Assembly: GCF_017352115.1 (NCBI RefSeq)
Contig: NZ_CP071448.1
Location: 4,389,001 to 4,453,000, forward strand
Direction of reading: 5' to 3'
Source of the DNA: Flavobacterium endoglycinae
GTDB taxonomy: Bacteria; Bacteroidota; Bacteroidia; Flavobacteriales; Flavobacteriaceae
DNA length: 64,000 bases
Shown: positions 9,391 to 18,393 of the stretch, piece after piece
Numbering within the stretch: position 1 is the stretch's first letter
Layout of the letters: every line of letters starts with the position of its first letter
Notes under the pieces: generated by a model
The model's input: the letters and a program-made list of their open reading frames with translations, nothing else
What the model was told of the DNA's origin: nothing
Database searches by the model: none
Program-made: the position numbers and the translations under genes

Positions 9391-10337
9391 TGCAGTCTGA
9401 TGTTTTTAGAAGTATAGATTTTGTTATTGTCGTCTATGATAATACAGTACAGATCAGGAATCTGGTTTATTAAAAACAATCCTGCGCTTATCCCCATAAC
9501 TGCTATGGGCGTTGCCATCGCATCTGCAAACTCTGCATTTGTAGTAATGATGGTCACGCTTTTGATTCCGCTTACTGGGAGTCCTGTTTTCGGATCTATG
9601 GTATGGGAATATTTTTTCCCATTAATGGTAATGTATTTTTCGTAGTTTCCTGATGTCGCAACCGCCCTGTCTGATATGTCCATATAGGAAAATACAGAAC
9701 TTGGAGCATCAGGATCGGCCACACCGATTGTCCATTTACGACCGTCGGGCTGCAGGCCCCAGGCGCAGAGATCCCCGCTGGCATTAATAATGCCGCTCTG
9801 AACGCCTCTTTTAATCAGGACTTTTTTTGCCATTTCTGCTGCGTACCCTTTTCCAATGCCTCCAAAACCAATACGCATCCCTTTTTCTTTGAGAAAAACG
9901 GAACAATTCTCCCTGTCCAGCAAGATGTTGCGGTAGTCAATCAGATGCACCATCTTAAGAGCGGTTTGAGTATCAGGAAGGCTTTTCATTGAGCGGTCAA
10001 AATTCCAAAGACTCTTATCGATGCCACCGTAGCTGATGTCAAAGGCACCCTGCGTTATTTTTGAAATCCCAATAGATCTTTCAATCAGATTAAAAACTTC
10101 CTCGTCAACTTTCACTGCAGAAATTCCTGCCTGAGTATTGACCTGATTGGTCTGACTCTGGTCGTTATAGGTTGTGAGCAGTCTTTCTATACGTTTGATT
10201 TCTTGAACTGCGGCTTCTATATGTTCGTTTGCTGTCTTATGGTCAGAAGCTGTCACAGTGATTGTAAAGCTGTTGCCCATAAGTCTTAAGGATTGGGAAT
10301 ATTTCTGAATGCCGGCCATCTTATTTTTGGCTATCAC
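9387..10337 (-). CDS. apbE: FAD:protein FMN transferase (ApbE)
   Basis: 316 residues. ApbE transfers FMN from FAD onto Thr/Ser of target proteins outside the cytoplasm. The family signatures are MGNSFTITV near the N-terminus, a Gly-rich FGGIGKGYA, NASGDLCAWG, and the metal-site motif SHTIDPKTGLPVSG. No clear signal peptide precedes the domain; a short basic N-terminus suggests cytoplasmic location or a different export route. It overlaps the thioredoxin gene upstream by 17 bp and DUF4266 downstream by 4 bp. The Met at codon 7 is an alternative start. Confidence 0.9.
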   Translation of the reverse strand: MIAKNKMAGIQKYSQSLRLMGNSFTITVTASDHKTANEHIEAAVQEIKRIERLLTTYNDQSQTNQVNTQAGISAVKVDEEVFNLIERSIGISKITQGAFDISYGGIDKSLWNFDRSMKSLPDTQTALKMVHLIDYRNILLDRENCSVFLKEKGMRIGFGGIGKGYAAEMAKKVLIKRGVQSGIINASGDLCAWGLQPDGRKWTIGVADPDAPSSVFSYMDISDRAVATSGNYEKYITINGKKYSHTIDPKTGLPVSGIKSVTIITTNAEFADAMATPIAVMGISAGLFLINQIPDLYCIIIDDNNKIYTSKNIRLQ

Positions 10338-10761
10338 AGATTGATTTTATCTCTGCTGTCCATTGCTCAGGAGCCGATTCAGGTTTCCCGTGCCAGGATT
10401 TGATTACTTTACCTTGTGAATCCAATAGAAGCGTGAGAGGAAAACTACCTTCTTTATTGTATATTTCAGCTAGTGCTTCATTTCTTTTCACTTGTTCCGC
10501 TGCCGGCATATTTTTTTTCTTACGTGGAAAATCAGCATTTACAAGTACTAAATTCTTATCGGCCATAGCAATAAAATCTTGATTCTCCAGATAGTCCCTT
10601 CTGGTAAGGATGCAGGGACCGCACCAGTCTGATCCGGAAAAATTAAGCAGGATTAATTTGTGCTGCTCTCGAGCAATTTTTTTTGCATTCTCAAAGTCAG
10701 GTTCCCAGTTTATTGAGCCGTGAATTATCAGGGAAAATAATAAGAAGGTCATCAGTTTCAT
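10321..10761 (-). CDS. thioredoxin-fold protein, periplasmic
   Basis: 146 residues. A short hydrophobic N-terminus (residues 1-14) acts as signal or anchor. The active site WCGPC has Cys47 and Cys50, inside SGSDWCGPC, a pattern of thioredoxin-like proteins close to DUF255/DsbD-type C-terminal domains. The cis-Pro region is GSFPLTLLL. It probably reduces or forms disulfides in the periplasm, perhaps the Cys pair of the co-operonic DUF4266 lipoprotein. First gene of the operon; a perfect 12-bp palindrome lies 14 bp upstream. Confidence 0.85.
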   Translation of the reverse strand: MKLMTFLLFSLIIHGSINWEPDFENAKKIAREQHKLILLNFSGSDWCGPCILTRRDYLENQDFIAMADKNLVLVNADFPRKKKNMPAAEQVKRNEALAEIYNKEGSFPLTLLLDSQGKVIKSWHGKPESAPEQWTAEIKSICDSQK

Positions 10762-10774
10762 GTTAAATGTATTT

Positions 10775-10786
10775 TTGGTATACCAA
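10775..10786. promoter_or_regulatory. 12-bp perfect palindrome upstream of the thioredoxin operon
   Basis: TTGGTATACCAA, 14 bp upstream of the thioredoxin start, is self-complementary. Its position fits a repressor or activator site, but no cognate regulator is adjacent. Confidence 0.3.
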
Positions 10787-11172
10787 TATTAACGTAATAT
10801 CGATGCATATGGTTTTTAATTATACTTAAGATTTAATTAAATTTAAAGTTCTTATCAAATTCTCATCTCTATAATCAAAAGAGGTTTCTTAATATTGTAT
10901 ACGTAAGAATAGATTATTGATATTTTTTGTTTAATTTTTTTTGTAAAAAGTTAAACAATTTGTATTTTTACGAGTACATGAGATTAAGACAGCAGCAAAC
11001 TAATGCTGGTCTGTTTTTATATAAAAGAATATCTGAACGTAAAATTCGGCAGCACTCTTGGCAGGTAAAATTGCTGATGATTTTGCTTATGAAGCATATT
11101 TTCAATTTGTTCCCGCCGCTCATAGAATTCGTAATGTATGCTGCTGTTTTTAAATTTTTAAAAATAGAAACA

Positions 11173-11607
11173 ATGAAGGAGGAAGTTATCAGAAGTATTT
11201 GTCTTGTCGATGACGATGATGATGACAGAATGATTTTTGCAGAAGTTTTGTCTGAAATTTATCCTTCGATAGATTTACAACTAGTAGAGAGCGGTGCTGA
11301 TTTGTCACAAAAGCTCTATGTCGAGAATAATTCGCCAGACATTATTTTTTTGAATGTAAATATGCCGATGAAAAATGGATTTGATTGTTTAAAGGAAATA
11401 AGGGAGCGACCTGATAATTTAAAATTTTTAAAAATTATTATGTTTTCTACCTCAAAAAATCCCGATACTATACAACTCTCCATGCAGTTAGGAGCGGATT
11501 TTTACGCTGTAAAACCTGTATCGGTAAATGATTTAAAAAATTTAATTACCAAAATTATAATGGACTGGGAAGTATTGCGGCATAATAAAGTTTTTTTACT
11601 GAATTGA
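11173..11607 (+). CDS. receiver-domain protein lacking the phospho-acceptor Asp
   Basis: 144 residues of CheY-like fold. The acidic pocket is present (VDDDDDD, 13-19), as are the MFSTS switch region and KPV lysine. The expected phospho-acceptor position reads FLNVNMP: codon AAT gives Asn where all neighbouring receivers have Asp. The protein may be a pseudo-receiver locked in one state. The ATG at 11173 is chosen because receiver similarity starts there; the frame is open further upstream but that stretch is not receiver-like. It converges on the receiver at 11681. Confidence 0.8.
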   Translation: MKEEVIRSICLVDDDDDDRMIFAEVLSEIYPSIDLQLVESGADLSQKLYVENNSPDIIFLNVNMPMKNGFDCLKEIRERPDNLKFLKIIMFSTSKNPDTIQLSMQLGADFYAVKPVSVNDLKNLITKIIMDWEVLRHNKVFLLN

Positions 11608-11680
11608 TGATACACGAGGACATTTTATCTTACTTTTAAAGTTAAGCTGTTTTTTTAAGGGAACAGGCATGAGACGGTTT

Positions 11681-12070
11681 TTACAGATCTAAAAATTTGA
11701 TTACAGCTTTTTTGAGATCATCTTTAATCATAGACATTGAAAATTGTTTGGTGATAAACATAGCAGCATGGTGTTTTGAGGCAAAATCTTTATCGGATTG
11801 ATTTGATGAAGTGGTGTAGATAATAACAGGTATATCTTTGAAATTTTCATCTAGTTTGATTTGTGTTAAAAAAGTTTTGCCATTAACTATAGGCATGTTT
11901 AAATCAAGAAATATCAAATCTGGAACAACTCTGCCGGATTGCAGCAGTTTAAAACCTTCCATGCCATTTTCTGCCTCGTAATAAGAAATTGATGGATAAA
12001 GTGAATGCAGACATTCTGCGAATATTTCGCGGTCATCTGCATCATCATCAATTAAAAATATACTTTTCAT
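11681..12070 (-). CDS. stand-alone response regulator receiver protein
   Basis: 129 residues, one receiver domain: IDDDADD acidic pocket, phospho-acceptor Asp in FLDLNMP, TTS switch, and a Lys at ITKQF in place of the usual Lys-Pro. No output domain. It is the third gene of the operon led by the CheB/CheR/kinase fusion, 33 bp after the receiver at 12104, and is likely one of that kinase's phosphorylation targets. Confidence 0.85.
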   Translation of the reverse strand: MKSIFLIDDDADDREIFAECLHSLYPSISYYEAENGMEGFKLLQSGRVVPDLIFLDLNMPIVNGKTFLTQIKLDENFKDIPVIIYTTSSNQSDKDFASKHHAAMFITKQFSMSMIKDDLKKAVIKFLDL

Positions 12071-12103
12071 ATTTATTTTTTGGGATCAATTCCACCTACA
12101 ATA

Positions 12104-12526
12104 TTATGCATTTGGATGCCTGCATAATTTCCAGTAAGCGCATATAGCCGCTATAGCATTTTTAGCTTCTGTAAAATCATTTTCTTTTTTAAAAAAGCCT
12201 TGAACAGTTAGTTCGGTGTAAGCTTCGACAACCTGCTCTTCCCTGATTGAGGTCGAGTAGAAGACAAAAGGAATGCTTTTTAATCTTAAATACGGATTAT
12301 TATCAATTTCTCTTTTTATTTCCAGACCATTGAGTCCCGGCAGGTTAACATCACATAAAATTACAAATAGCGATTTAGAAGTTTTATTTAGATATTCTAA
12401 AGCTTCGGCAGCATTTTTTAAATACACTCTTTCGTTTTCAATTTCGAGTTCTTTAAAAATTTTCTCCATGAAATCACGATCATCATGATCGTCTTCAAGA
12501 AGAAGAATGGGACCTGATTTCGACAT
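12104..12526 (-). CDS. stand-alone response regulator receiver protein
   Basis: 140 residues, one receiver domain with LEDDHDD pocket, phospho-acceptor Asp in LCDVNLP and STS switch. The conserved Lys is present as FKKEN. No output domain. It starts 3 bp downstream of the stop of the CheB/CheR/kinase fusion gene, so the two are translationally linked and the pair is a probable cognate kinase-receiver couple. Confidence 0.87.
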   Translation of the reverse strand: MSKSGPILLLEDDHDDRDFMEKIFKELEIENERVYLKNAAEALEYLNKTSKSLFVILCDVNLPGLNGLEIKREIDNNPYLRLKSIPFVFYSTSIREEQVVEAYTELTVQGFFKKENDFTEAKNAIAAICAYWKLCRHPNA

Positions 12527-12529
12527 AAT

Positions 12530-15500
12530 TTAGTTTGTTTTTGTATTCTGTGCAAAAATAGGAAAATATAAATAAAAGGTCGAACCTTTATCAGGTTCAC
12601 CTTCGCAGGTTATGTAACCGGCGTGAAGTTCCATTATTTTTTTACAGAGTGCCAAACCAATTCCTGTTCCTTCATATTCTTCTTTGCTGTGGAGTCTGAA
12701 AAAAGGATCAAAGAGGCGCAGTTTTGCGGTCTGTGGAAATCCAATTCCATTATCCTGTACACTTATCTGTAAGTATGAGTTGCTGCTTCCCGGAGCAGAA
12801 ATCTTCTCAGCATCATAATCTGACGCCGCAGAGATGGTTATGACTGGAACCTGGTCTTCTTTGCTATATTTTAATGAGTTCGAAATTAAATTAATAAAGA
12901 CCTGTCGTATTAATGCTGGAATTATTTTTATAATTGGAAAATTTCCAAGATGGATTACAGCATTTTTTTTGGCGATCAAATCGTCGATTTCATCACATGC
13001 TTCTCCAATAACCTCAGCGAGATCTGTTTCTATAAAATCTTCCTCATTGACCTTACTCACTTTTGAATACATCAGCAGATCATCAATTAGCTGCTGCATT
13101 CTTCCAGCACTAACTAGAATACGTTTAATGTGCAGTAAGGTTTCTTCCGAAAGCACATTGTTGGGATTTTTTAAAATCATTCCCGTAAAAATGCTGATTT
13201 TGCGAAGAGGTTCCTGAAGATCATGACTGGCCACAGAAGTAAATGAAGCCAGCTGCTTGTTTTTGTCGGCTAGATCATAATTTGTGGAGGCCAAGATTTT
13301 ATTGGTAGTGAGCAGATCAGTAATATCTTCAAAGGCCAGCAGGGCAAGGGGTTCTCCCAATTTTATATTACTAATAGGCCTTACATTCATTATCATTATT
13401 TTTTCTTCTCCGCTCGGCATTATGATCCTAACCTCAGTATTATCCATTTTACTGTTTTTAGAGACCGAAAGTTCAATTTGTTCGCGATGATCAGAAAGAT
13501 TTCCTGTGCCGATAAGAGTATCAAAAATAATTTTTCCCTCCACCGATTCTTCAGTGGCCGAAAAATGGGTATAAAAGGAGGCATTTGCACTCTTAACCCG
13601 GAGTCCGCCGTCAATAATTACTAATGGTTCTCTAATATTTTCAATAATGGCTTCGGCATAAAGGCGCGAGAAAACTAGCTGCTGCTGTCTGTCAATTAGT
13701 TCCTCGTTCATAGCAAGAAGCTCTTCATTATTGGATTGAAGCTGTTCTGCCGAAGTTTCTAATTCTTCATTTAAAGTTTGAAGCTCTTCGCTAGTGCTCA
13801 AAAGTTCTTCATTAGCACTCTGGAGTTCTTCATTGGCGAGTTCCTGATCTTCTGTAACTTTTTTAATGTCCTCTCTAAGCTGCTCAATTTCTTTTTCAAG
13901 AGTCTTAATTCGTTTTTCTGCTCGACCTTTTACGCCTTCATAATCGGACTGTTCTCCAATGATCTTAGCACTTTTGCGGAAAACAATCAAATAATGTTTT
14001 TCTTCAGCGCCGTCATGCAGTGGAACTACTTCTATATCGGCCAGGTAATTACGTCCCTTTAACGGTATTGAAGCTTTTGTGGATTTCTGCTGCATTTTAC
14101 GGGCTTCTAAAAGTGCCGAACGGACTTCAAAAGCAAGTCCCTCACGCACCATTTCGAGTATGTTGTAATTTGGTTTTCCCTGAGGAGAAAGCAAAAAAGG
14201 TCCTGTGTCGCCATGAAAGTGAATGATCTCCTTTTTCTCATTCACAATAACTCCTGCTGGAGTATAGTGATCAAATAAGAAATTTTGAGCTGCTTTTTGA
14301 AAATCCGGCTGTGAAAATTCTTTTTTTACTATTTTCGACTTTGCTGTAGAAACAATATCAAATCGTTCTCTGGAAATTGGAATTTTGGAATGAATGCCAT
14401 TTAGCCGGTTGAAAATTTTGAGATTTTTAACCAGTGGCTCGAATAATCCGGGAGTATAGTTTGTTGATTCAGATTTGCCCAGTAAGAGCATTCCTTCTGG
14501 TACAAGTCCGTAGTGAAAAGTTTTAAAGGCTTTTTTCTGAAGATTCGAATCTAGATAAATAAGAACGTTTCGACAGGAAACTAAATCCAGCTTTGCAAAA
14601 GGCGGATCTTTGATAAAATTATGAGAGGCAAAGATGCAAAGGTCACGAATTTCCTTATTGATGTGATAAGAATTTTCAATTTTAGTAAAGTATCTCGAAA
14701 TGCGCTGTTCAGATACCCTTCGGACATCACGTCGTGAGTAAACTCCTGCACGTGCTTTGGCGATAGAATTTTCAGATATATCTGACGCAAAAATCTGCAC
14801 CTTTAAAGAAATCTGTTTTTCTGTAAGGAATTCGTGAAGTGACATAGCAATCGAATATGCTTCTTCTCCAGTAGAACAACCAGCAACCCAGATTCTTATA
14901 GGTTCCTGATTAGTTTTGCGATTTATTATTCTGGGATATACAATCTCAGGCAGCATTTTAAAAACTTGCGCATCTCTGAAAAAGTCAGTAACAGGAATAA
15001 GCAGATCGCGGAATAAGAGATCAAGCTCGTGAGGTGTATTTTTTAGAAAGACCAGATAATCCTTGGATGTTTTAATTTTGGCAATCACCATTCTGCGGGC
15101 AATTCTTCTTCGAATTGTAGGCTGCCTATAATTAGAAAAATCATTACCGCTTTTTTGATGCAGCAGATGAAGAATAGCTGTATAAGTTTCATTATCGCCC
15201 TGAAGTATGTGCATTCCTTTTTCATAGCTGAAGGAATAGTTGGCGTCATAGACTGATTCTAAAAGCTGCAGCTGGGCGGGAATGTCCTGAATGTTTAATA
15301 CAAAATCAGCAGCTTCAGTAATTGAAGTGCTGTAGTTTCCGCTGTCTGCAGATATAATTTCAGATAAATGAACAAAGGCAGTACCGCCTTGTTCTCTAAT
15401 ATAACCTAGCCCTGTGAGTCCGTCTGTTATATTGTCAAAAATCAGAATTCCACGGGCAAACTCCTTACAAGCCAGTGCAAGTGAAACAAAAAAATGATCT

Positions 15501-15847
15501 ACTTCAGATAATGAATCATTTCCTCTGCGGCGGGCCGCTAAGGTTAGTGTACCATTTTTATGTGACAGCGTTTGATCAGATTTCAAAAGGTATATTGTGT
15601 CAGCATCAAGATAACTACCAGGCTCCATGATTTTGGTTTGCAATGTGGTGGATTGGCCTAGCTTATTTATAAGTTCATTTCCAGATTGTTCATTTACAAT
15701 ATAAAGAATAAAAGACATGCCGCTTTTTTCAGGAAGATGCTTTAAGAGTGTCTCAACATCTGTAAGGCTATCAATTGAGGCAGCAACTCCTACAACGGGA
15801 AGGCTATGTTTTCGGATGTCGAAAATTTTTTCAGTGAAATTGTCCAT
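12530..15847 (-). CDS. CheB-CheR-PAS-histidine kinase fusion with degenerate CheB
   Basis: 1105 residues. Residues about 15-190 are CheB methylesterase-like, 230-495 CheR methyltransferase-like with an intact SAM loop AGCSTGEEAYSIAM, 510-630 PAS-like, 640-735 a heptad coiled coil rich in NEEL repeats, 740-850 a second PAS, then HisKA with His875 in SHDLQEPLRK and a HATPase domain (DNGIGF, GTGIGLAL). In the CheB part the active-site Ser region (VAASIDS) survives, but the catalytic His seen as QHL in active enzymes reads IVN, so esterase activity is doubtful. No chemoreceptor genes are nearby. A strong promoter precedes it and two receivers follow it. Confidence 0.9.
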   Translation of the reverse strand: MDNFTEKIFDIRKHSLPVVGVAASIDSLTDVETLLKHLPEKSGMSFILYIVNEQSGNELINKLGQSTTLQTKIMEPGSYLDADTIYLLKSDQTLSHKNGTLTLAARRRGNDSLSEVDHFFVSLALACKEFARGILIFDNITDGLTGLGYIREQGGTAFVHLSEIISADSGNYSTSITEAADFVLNIQDIPAQLQLLESVYDANYSFSYEKGMHILQGDNETYTAILHLLHQKSGNDFSNYRQPTIRRRIARRMVIAKIKTSKDYLVFLKNTPHELDLLFRDLLIPVTDFFRDAQVFKMLPEIVYPRIINRKTNQEPIRIWVAGCSTGEEAYSIAMSLHEFLTEKQISLKVQIFASDISENSIAKARAGVYSRRDVRRVSEQRISRYFTKIENSYHINKEIRDLCIFASHNFIKDPPFAKLDLVSCRNVLIYLDSNLQKKAFKTFHYGLVPEGMLLLGKSESTNYTPGLFEPLVKNLKIFNRLNGIHSKIPISRERFDIVSTAKSKIVKKEFSQPDFQKAAQNFLFDHYTPAGVIVNEKKEIIHFHGDTGPFLLSPQGKPNYNILEMVREGLAFEVRSALLEARKMQQKSTKASIPLKGRNYLADIEVVPLHDGAEEKHYLIVFRKSAKIIGEQSDYEGVKGRAEKRIKTLEKEIEQLREDIKKVTEDQELANEELQSANEELLSTSEELQTLNEELETSAEQLQSNNEELLAMNEELIDRQQQLVFSRLYAEAIIENIREPLVIIDGGLRVKSANASFYTHFSATEESVEGKIIFDTLIGTGNLSDHREQIELSVSKNSKMDNTEVRIIMPSGEEKIMIMNVRPISNIKLGEPLALLAFEDITDLLTTNKILASTNYDLADKNKQLASFTSVASHDLQEPLRKISIFTGMILKNPNNVLSEETLLHIKRILVSAGRMQQLIDDLLMYSKVSKVNEEDFIETDLAEVIGEACDEIDDLIAKKNAVIHLGNFPIIKIIPALIRQVFINLISNSLKYSKEDQVPVITISAASDYDAEKISAPGSSNSYLQISVQDNGIGFPQTAKLRLFDPFFRLHSKEEYEGTGIGLALCKKIMELHAGYITCEGEPDKGSTFYLYFPIFAQNTKTN

Positions 15848-15851
15848 ATCT

Positions 15852-15882
15852 CAAAGATAATTATTGAACTTACAGTATCAAA
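15852..15882 (-). promoter_or_regulatory. Bacteroidota promoter of the CheB/CheR/kinase operon
   Basis: On the minus strand TTTG (15882-15879), 19 bp, then TATCTTTG (15859-15852) matches the TTTG/TAnnTTTG consensus exactly. The -7 box ends only 4 bp before the ATG, so the leader would be extremely short or the transcript leaderless. Confidence 0.65.
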
Positions 15883-16139
15883 GTAATATTATACTTATTT
15901 TATCATTGTAAAGCTGTAAGTCTTATTATTTTGATTTCTGTTGAATTGGATTATTAACACCGAAAAAATATTTTGCTGGGTTTTCATCTGAATGTTGGCA
16001 TTATTCTAATAACTATAAAATTTATAGCCAAGCTGATCTATCCGATAATGCTCACCAAGTATTTTAAATAGGATCAACATGGAGTGCCGAACCAAGAAAT
16101 GGATTTTCGTTCAAATCACTAAACAGAAATCATTTTAAA
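15883..16139. other. intergenic DNA
   Basis: AT-rich spacer between the CheB/CheR operon promoter and the small membrane protein gene. Apart from the terminator that follows I see no gene, repeat or RNA in it. Confidence 0.4.
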
Positions 16140-16167
16140 AAGCCTGCAGTTTATTTTTTGCAGGCTT
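16140..16167 (-). terminator. intrinsic terminator of the 73-residue membrane protein gene
   Basis: AAGCCTGCA and TGCAGGCTT form a perfect 9-bp stem around a 10-base loop; the minus strand continues with a T-run. It is 18 bp past the stop at 16185. Confidence 0.75.
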
Positions 16168-16184
16168 CTATTTTTTAGCTTTAA

Positions 16185-16406
16185 TTAATCCTTTTTTTTC
16201 AAAGTATATATTCCGCCTGCCAAAAGTAATACAGCCGCCCCAAGGTAAAGAAAACCCTGAATCTGACCGGATTCGTTTGAAGCATCAATTTTAAGACCTA
16301 AAAAGTTAATTTCTTTAGTGCTGTCAGCCACTCTATTTAATCCTACATAACCAGCGGCCAGGCTGAGTATTATAAGTACAATCCCTACTATTTTTGCTAA
16401 ATTCAT
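16185..16406 (-). CDS. small two-helix membrane protein
   Basis: 73 residues with two hydrophobic helices (about 5-25 and 50-67) separated by a polar loop and ending in KKKD. The layout and the loop pattern resemble the small DUF3185-like membrane proteins common in Flavobacterium, but I cannot assign the family with certainty. It is monocistronic with its own terminator. Function unknown. Confidence 0.7.
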   Translation of the reverse strand: MNLAKIVGIVLIILSLAAGYVGLNRVADSTKEINFLGLKIDASNESGQIQGFLYLGAAVLLLAGGIYTLKKKD

Positions 16407-16500
16407 TATTTTTAAATTTAATGTTTCTTAAATTTAGGAAAAATAATTTAAGTTTGAAAACGGGTTAGTTGAAAATTTATAAAGAGATTTAGGTAAAAAA

Positions 16501-17040
16501 TTAACTGGACTTTAAAATGTAAGTGGTCATATTTTTTACATTTTCGTGTTTATTGTTGTATGGTTTATCATCAAAAATAAAACCTATCTTTTTTAATAGA
16601 GAGACAGAGCCAACGTTATCTGCTGAAGGAAAAGCCGTTATGAGTTTTGCGTTCATTGTATTAAAAGTAAACTCTATGACAGTTTTTAATGCTTCAGACA
16701 TATAACCCTGGGATTGAAATTCAGAAAGGAGTTCATAACCTATTTCTACAATTTCTTTTTCAGCATCAAAATTCCAAAGACACACTGAACCAAGAAATTT
16801 TTGATCCTTTATTGATGTTATTGCCCAGTATAAGCATTCTTTTTGATTTGCCAAATTTTCTATTTTATGGATATAAGCCTTTGCATTTTCCAAAGTTGAA
16901 AAATTAGCTCTTCCTACAAACCTATTTACTATAGGATCAGAATGCAGCTGATGAATAGCATGGCAATCTTCTTCCTGCAAACCTCTTAAAAGCAATCTGT
17001 CTGTTGTCAAAATAGGAATGCCTGTGAAGTTTAAATTCAT
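16501..17040 (-). CDS. GNAT-family N-acetyltransferase (RimJ/RimL-like)
   Basis: 179 residues. The start TDRLLLRGLQEEDC is typical of the RimJ/RimL branch, followed by EIGYELLSEFQSQGYMSEAL, which contains the acetyl-CoA pyrophosphate loop (Q-x-x-G-Y/A), and NVGSVSLLKKIGF, the conserved end of the GNAT core. It would transfer an acetyl group from acetyl-CoA to an amine; the substrate is unknown. It is monocistronic, 94 bp upstream of the small membrane protein gene. Confidence 0.85.
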   Translation of the reverse strand: MNLNFTGIPILTTDRLLLRGLQEEDCHAIHQLHSDPIVNRFVGRANFSTLENAKAYIHKIENLANQKECLYWAITSIKDQKFLGSVCLWNFDAEKEIVEIGYELLSEFQSQGYMSEALKTVIEFTFNTMNAKLITAFPSADNVGSVSLLKKIGFIFDDKPYNNKHENVKNMTTYILKSS

Positions 17041-17172
17041 GGTTTTGAATTAAATTGAGTAAAAATCTTAACTATTAAGTATTCGATACGGGTATTGTAA
17101 AGTTAATGTTTTTTAATTTTTGAGATGTGCTACGCTTTTTTAAAGGATTAAAAAATCACTAAAAACAAAAAG

Positions 17173-17196
17173 CCTGCGAATCATACGATTTGCAGG
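17173..17196 (-). terminator. terminator of the NTF2-like gene (CCTGCGAATC hairpin family)
   Basis: CCTGCGAATC, loop ATAC, GATTTGCAGG; a 10-bp stem with one G.T pair. The minus strand continues with CTTTTTGTTTTT. It lies 43 bp past the stop of the gene at 17239. Confidence 0.75.
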
Positions 17197-17238
17197 AATT
17201 AGATCTTTTTGTTATGAATTTGACAGTTGATATACAAT

Positions 17239-17592
17239 CTAGTCTTTGTGTGGTATTACAAAAGCTGTAAGTTCCGCCATTAGGCCATCGCGGAATTTCC
17301 AGACATCGCAGTACTCAAAACTGTTTACTTTACCTTGATTATCTTTTAAGCTAATACTTCCAGTAGCGGTAACATAATCACCTTCAGAAATAAGTGTCAC
17401 AATATCAAATTCAGGCGGGGTGATGTAAGTTTCCATCATGTATTTCCGAATCTTGTCTTTTCCTCTTATTGTCTGTTCTCCTACAAATGTCCAAGTGACA
17501 TCATCAGTACAGTAATTCAGGAAACCCTCATTATTTCCCTTTATAACCTCTGCATTTGCTTTTAGCAATATTTCTTTATGTTTTTCTGACAT
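17239..17592 (-). CDS. NTF2-like / SnoaL-type protein
   Basis: 117 residues with the cone fold pattern of the NTF2/ketosteroid-isomerase superfamily: an N-terminal helix (EILLKANAEVIKGNNEGFLN), then strands beginning DDVTWTFVGEQTIRGKDKIRKY and ending YCDVWKFRDGLMAELTAFVIP. Such proteins are small cytoplasmic enzymes or binding proteins of varied substrates. An AAAGGAG ribosome-binding site lies just upstream of the ATG, stronger than is usual in this group. Confidence 0.8.
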   Translation of the reverse strand: MSEKHKEILLKANAEVIKGNNEGFLNYCTDDVTWTFVGEQTIRGKDKIRKYMMETYITPPEFDIVTLISEGDYVTATGSISLKDNQGKVNSFEYCDVWKFRDGLMAELTAFVIPHKD

Positions 17593-17796
17593 CTCTTACT
17601 CCTTTTATTATTTTGTTTAATAAAAATAAGAAATAAATCTATGTTTTATGTGGGCAGATGTTCGAAAGAAAGAATAATTAAGAAATAGATCAATTTTAGC
17701 TTCGGTTGAAGAACGGCTATCCATTCTAATTATATTTCTTCAATGGGAACTTGATTTTTGGAGTTGTTGTATAAATGTCGAGAGTTAGGTTTTTAT

Positions 17797-18183
17797 TCAA
17801 ATTGGGTGACCAATCTCCCAAATATGTCCAAAGGGATCCTTCAGCTTTCCAATTTTCCAGTCTTCTTCAGTTGTTAGGGGGCATATTTCTTCAGCGCCCA
17901 GTTTTAAGGCATTTTCAAATAGCTCGTCTGCATTTGAAGTTTCTAAAATTATCCTAATCGGCGCATTGGATATCTGGCCAGCAGAAGCAGTGCCATCACA
18001 CGGTTCTTCATCACTGAGATAAAACTCAGCATCTTCAATTGTTATTACTGACGATATTTTGTTGTCTGGAAGCGAAAATCTTTTTGATTCAACAGCTCCA
18101 AAAGCATTGGTGTAAAAATCAACAGCAATTACTGCGTCGCTTACCGTGAGAAAAGGCTTGATGGTGGTTTTGATTTTTATCAT
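17797..18183 (-). CDS. VOC (glyoxalase/bleomycin-resistance fold) protein
   Basis: 128 residues made of two beta-alpha-beta-beta-beta modules of the vicinal oxygen chelate fold. The start IKPFLTVSDAVIAVDFYTNAFGA and the end DPFGHIWEIG are characteristic of PhnB-like VOC proteins. The function cannot be told from sequence; these act as metal-dependent enzymes or ligand binders. It is monocistronic. A second, broken VOC gene occurs at 63341. Confidence 0.85.
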   Translation of the reverse strand: MIKIKTTIKPFLTVSDAVIAVDFYTNAFGAVESKRFSLPDNKISSVITIEDAEFYLSDEEPCDGTASAGQISNAPIRIILETSNADELFENALKLGAEEICPLTTEEDWKIGKLKDPFGHIWEIGHPI

Positions 18184-18393
18184 TTTAAGTAGAATTTGAA
18201 CGATTCTCTATTATGTTAGGATAGTTTTTGAAATTTAGTGAAATTTAATTAATAAGGCGTATGTTTAGTTGGAAAATTAAAAAACTAATTGCAGTATATT
18301 GTCTTTTACTATTATTGGTAAAATACGACCCGAAATAGTATGCAAACGCAGAAATGATAGAATTAAAAGATCTGAAAACTGCAGTAAACAAAA

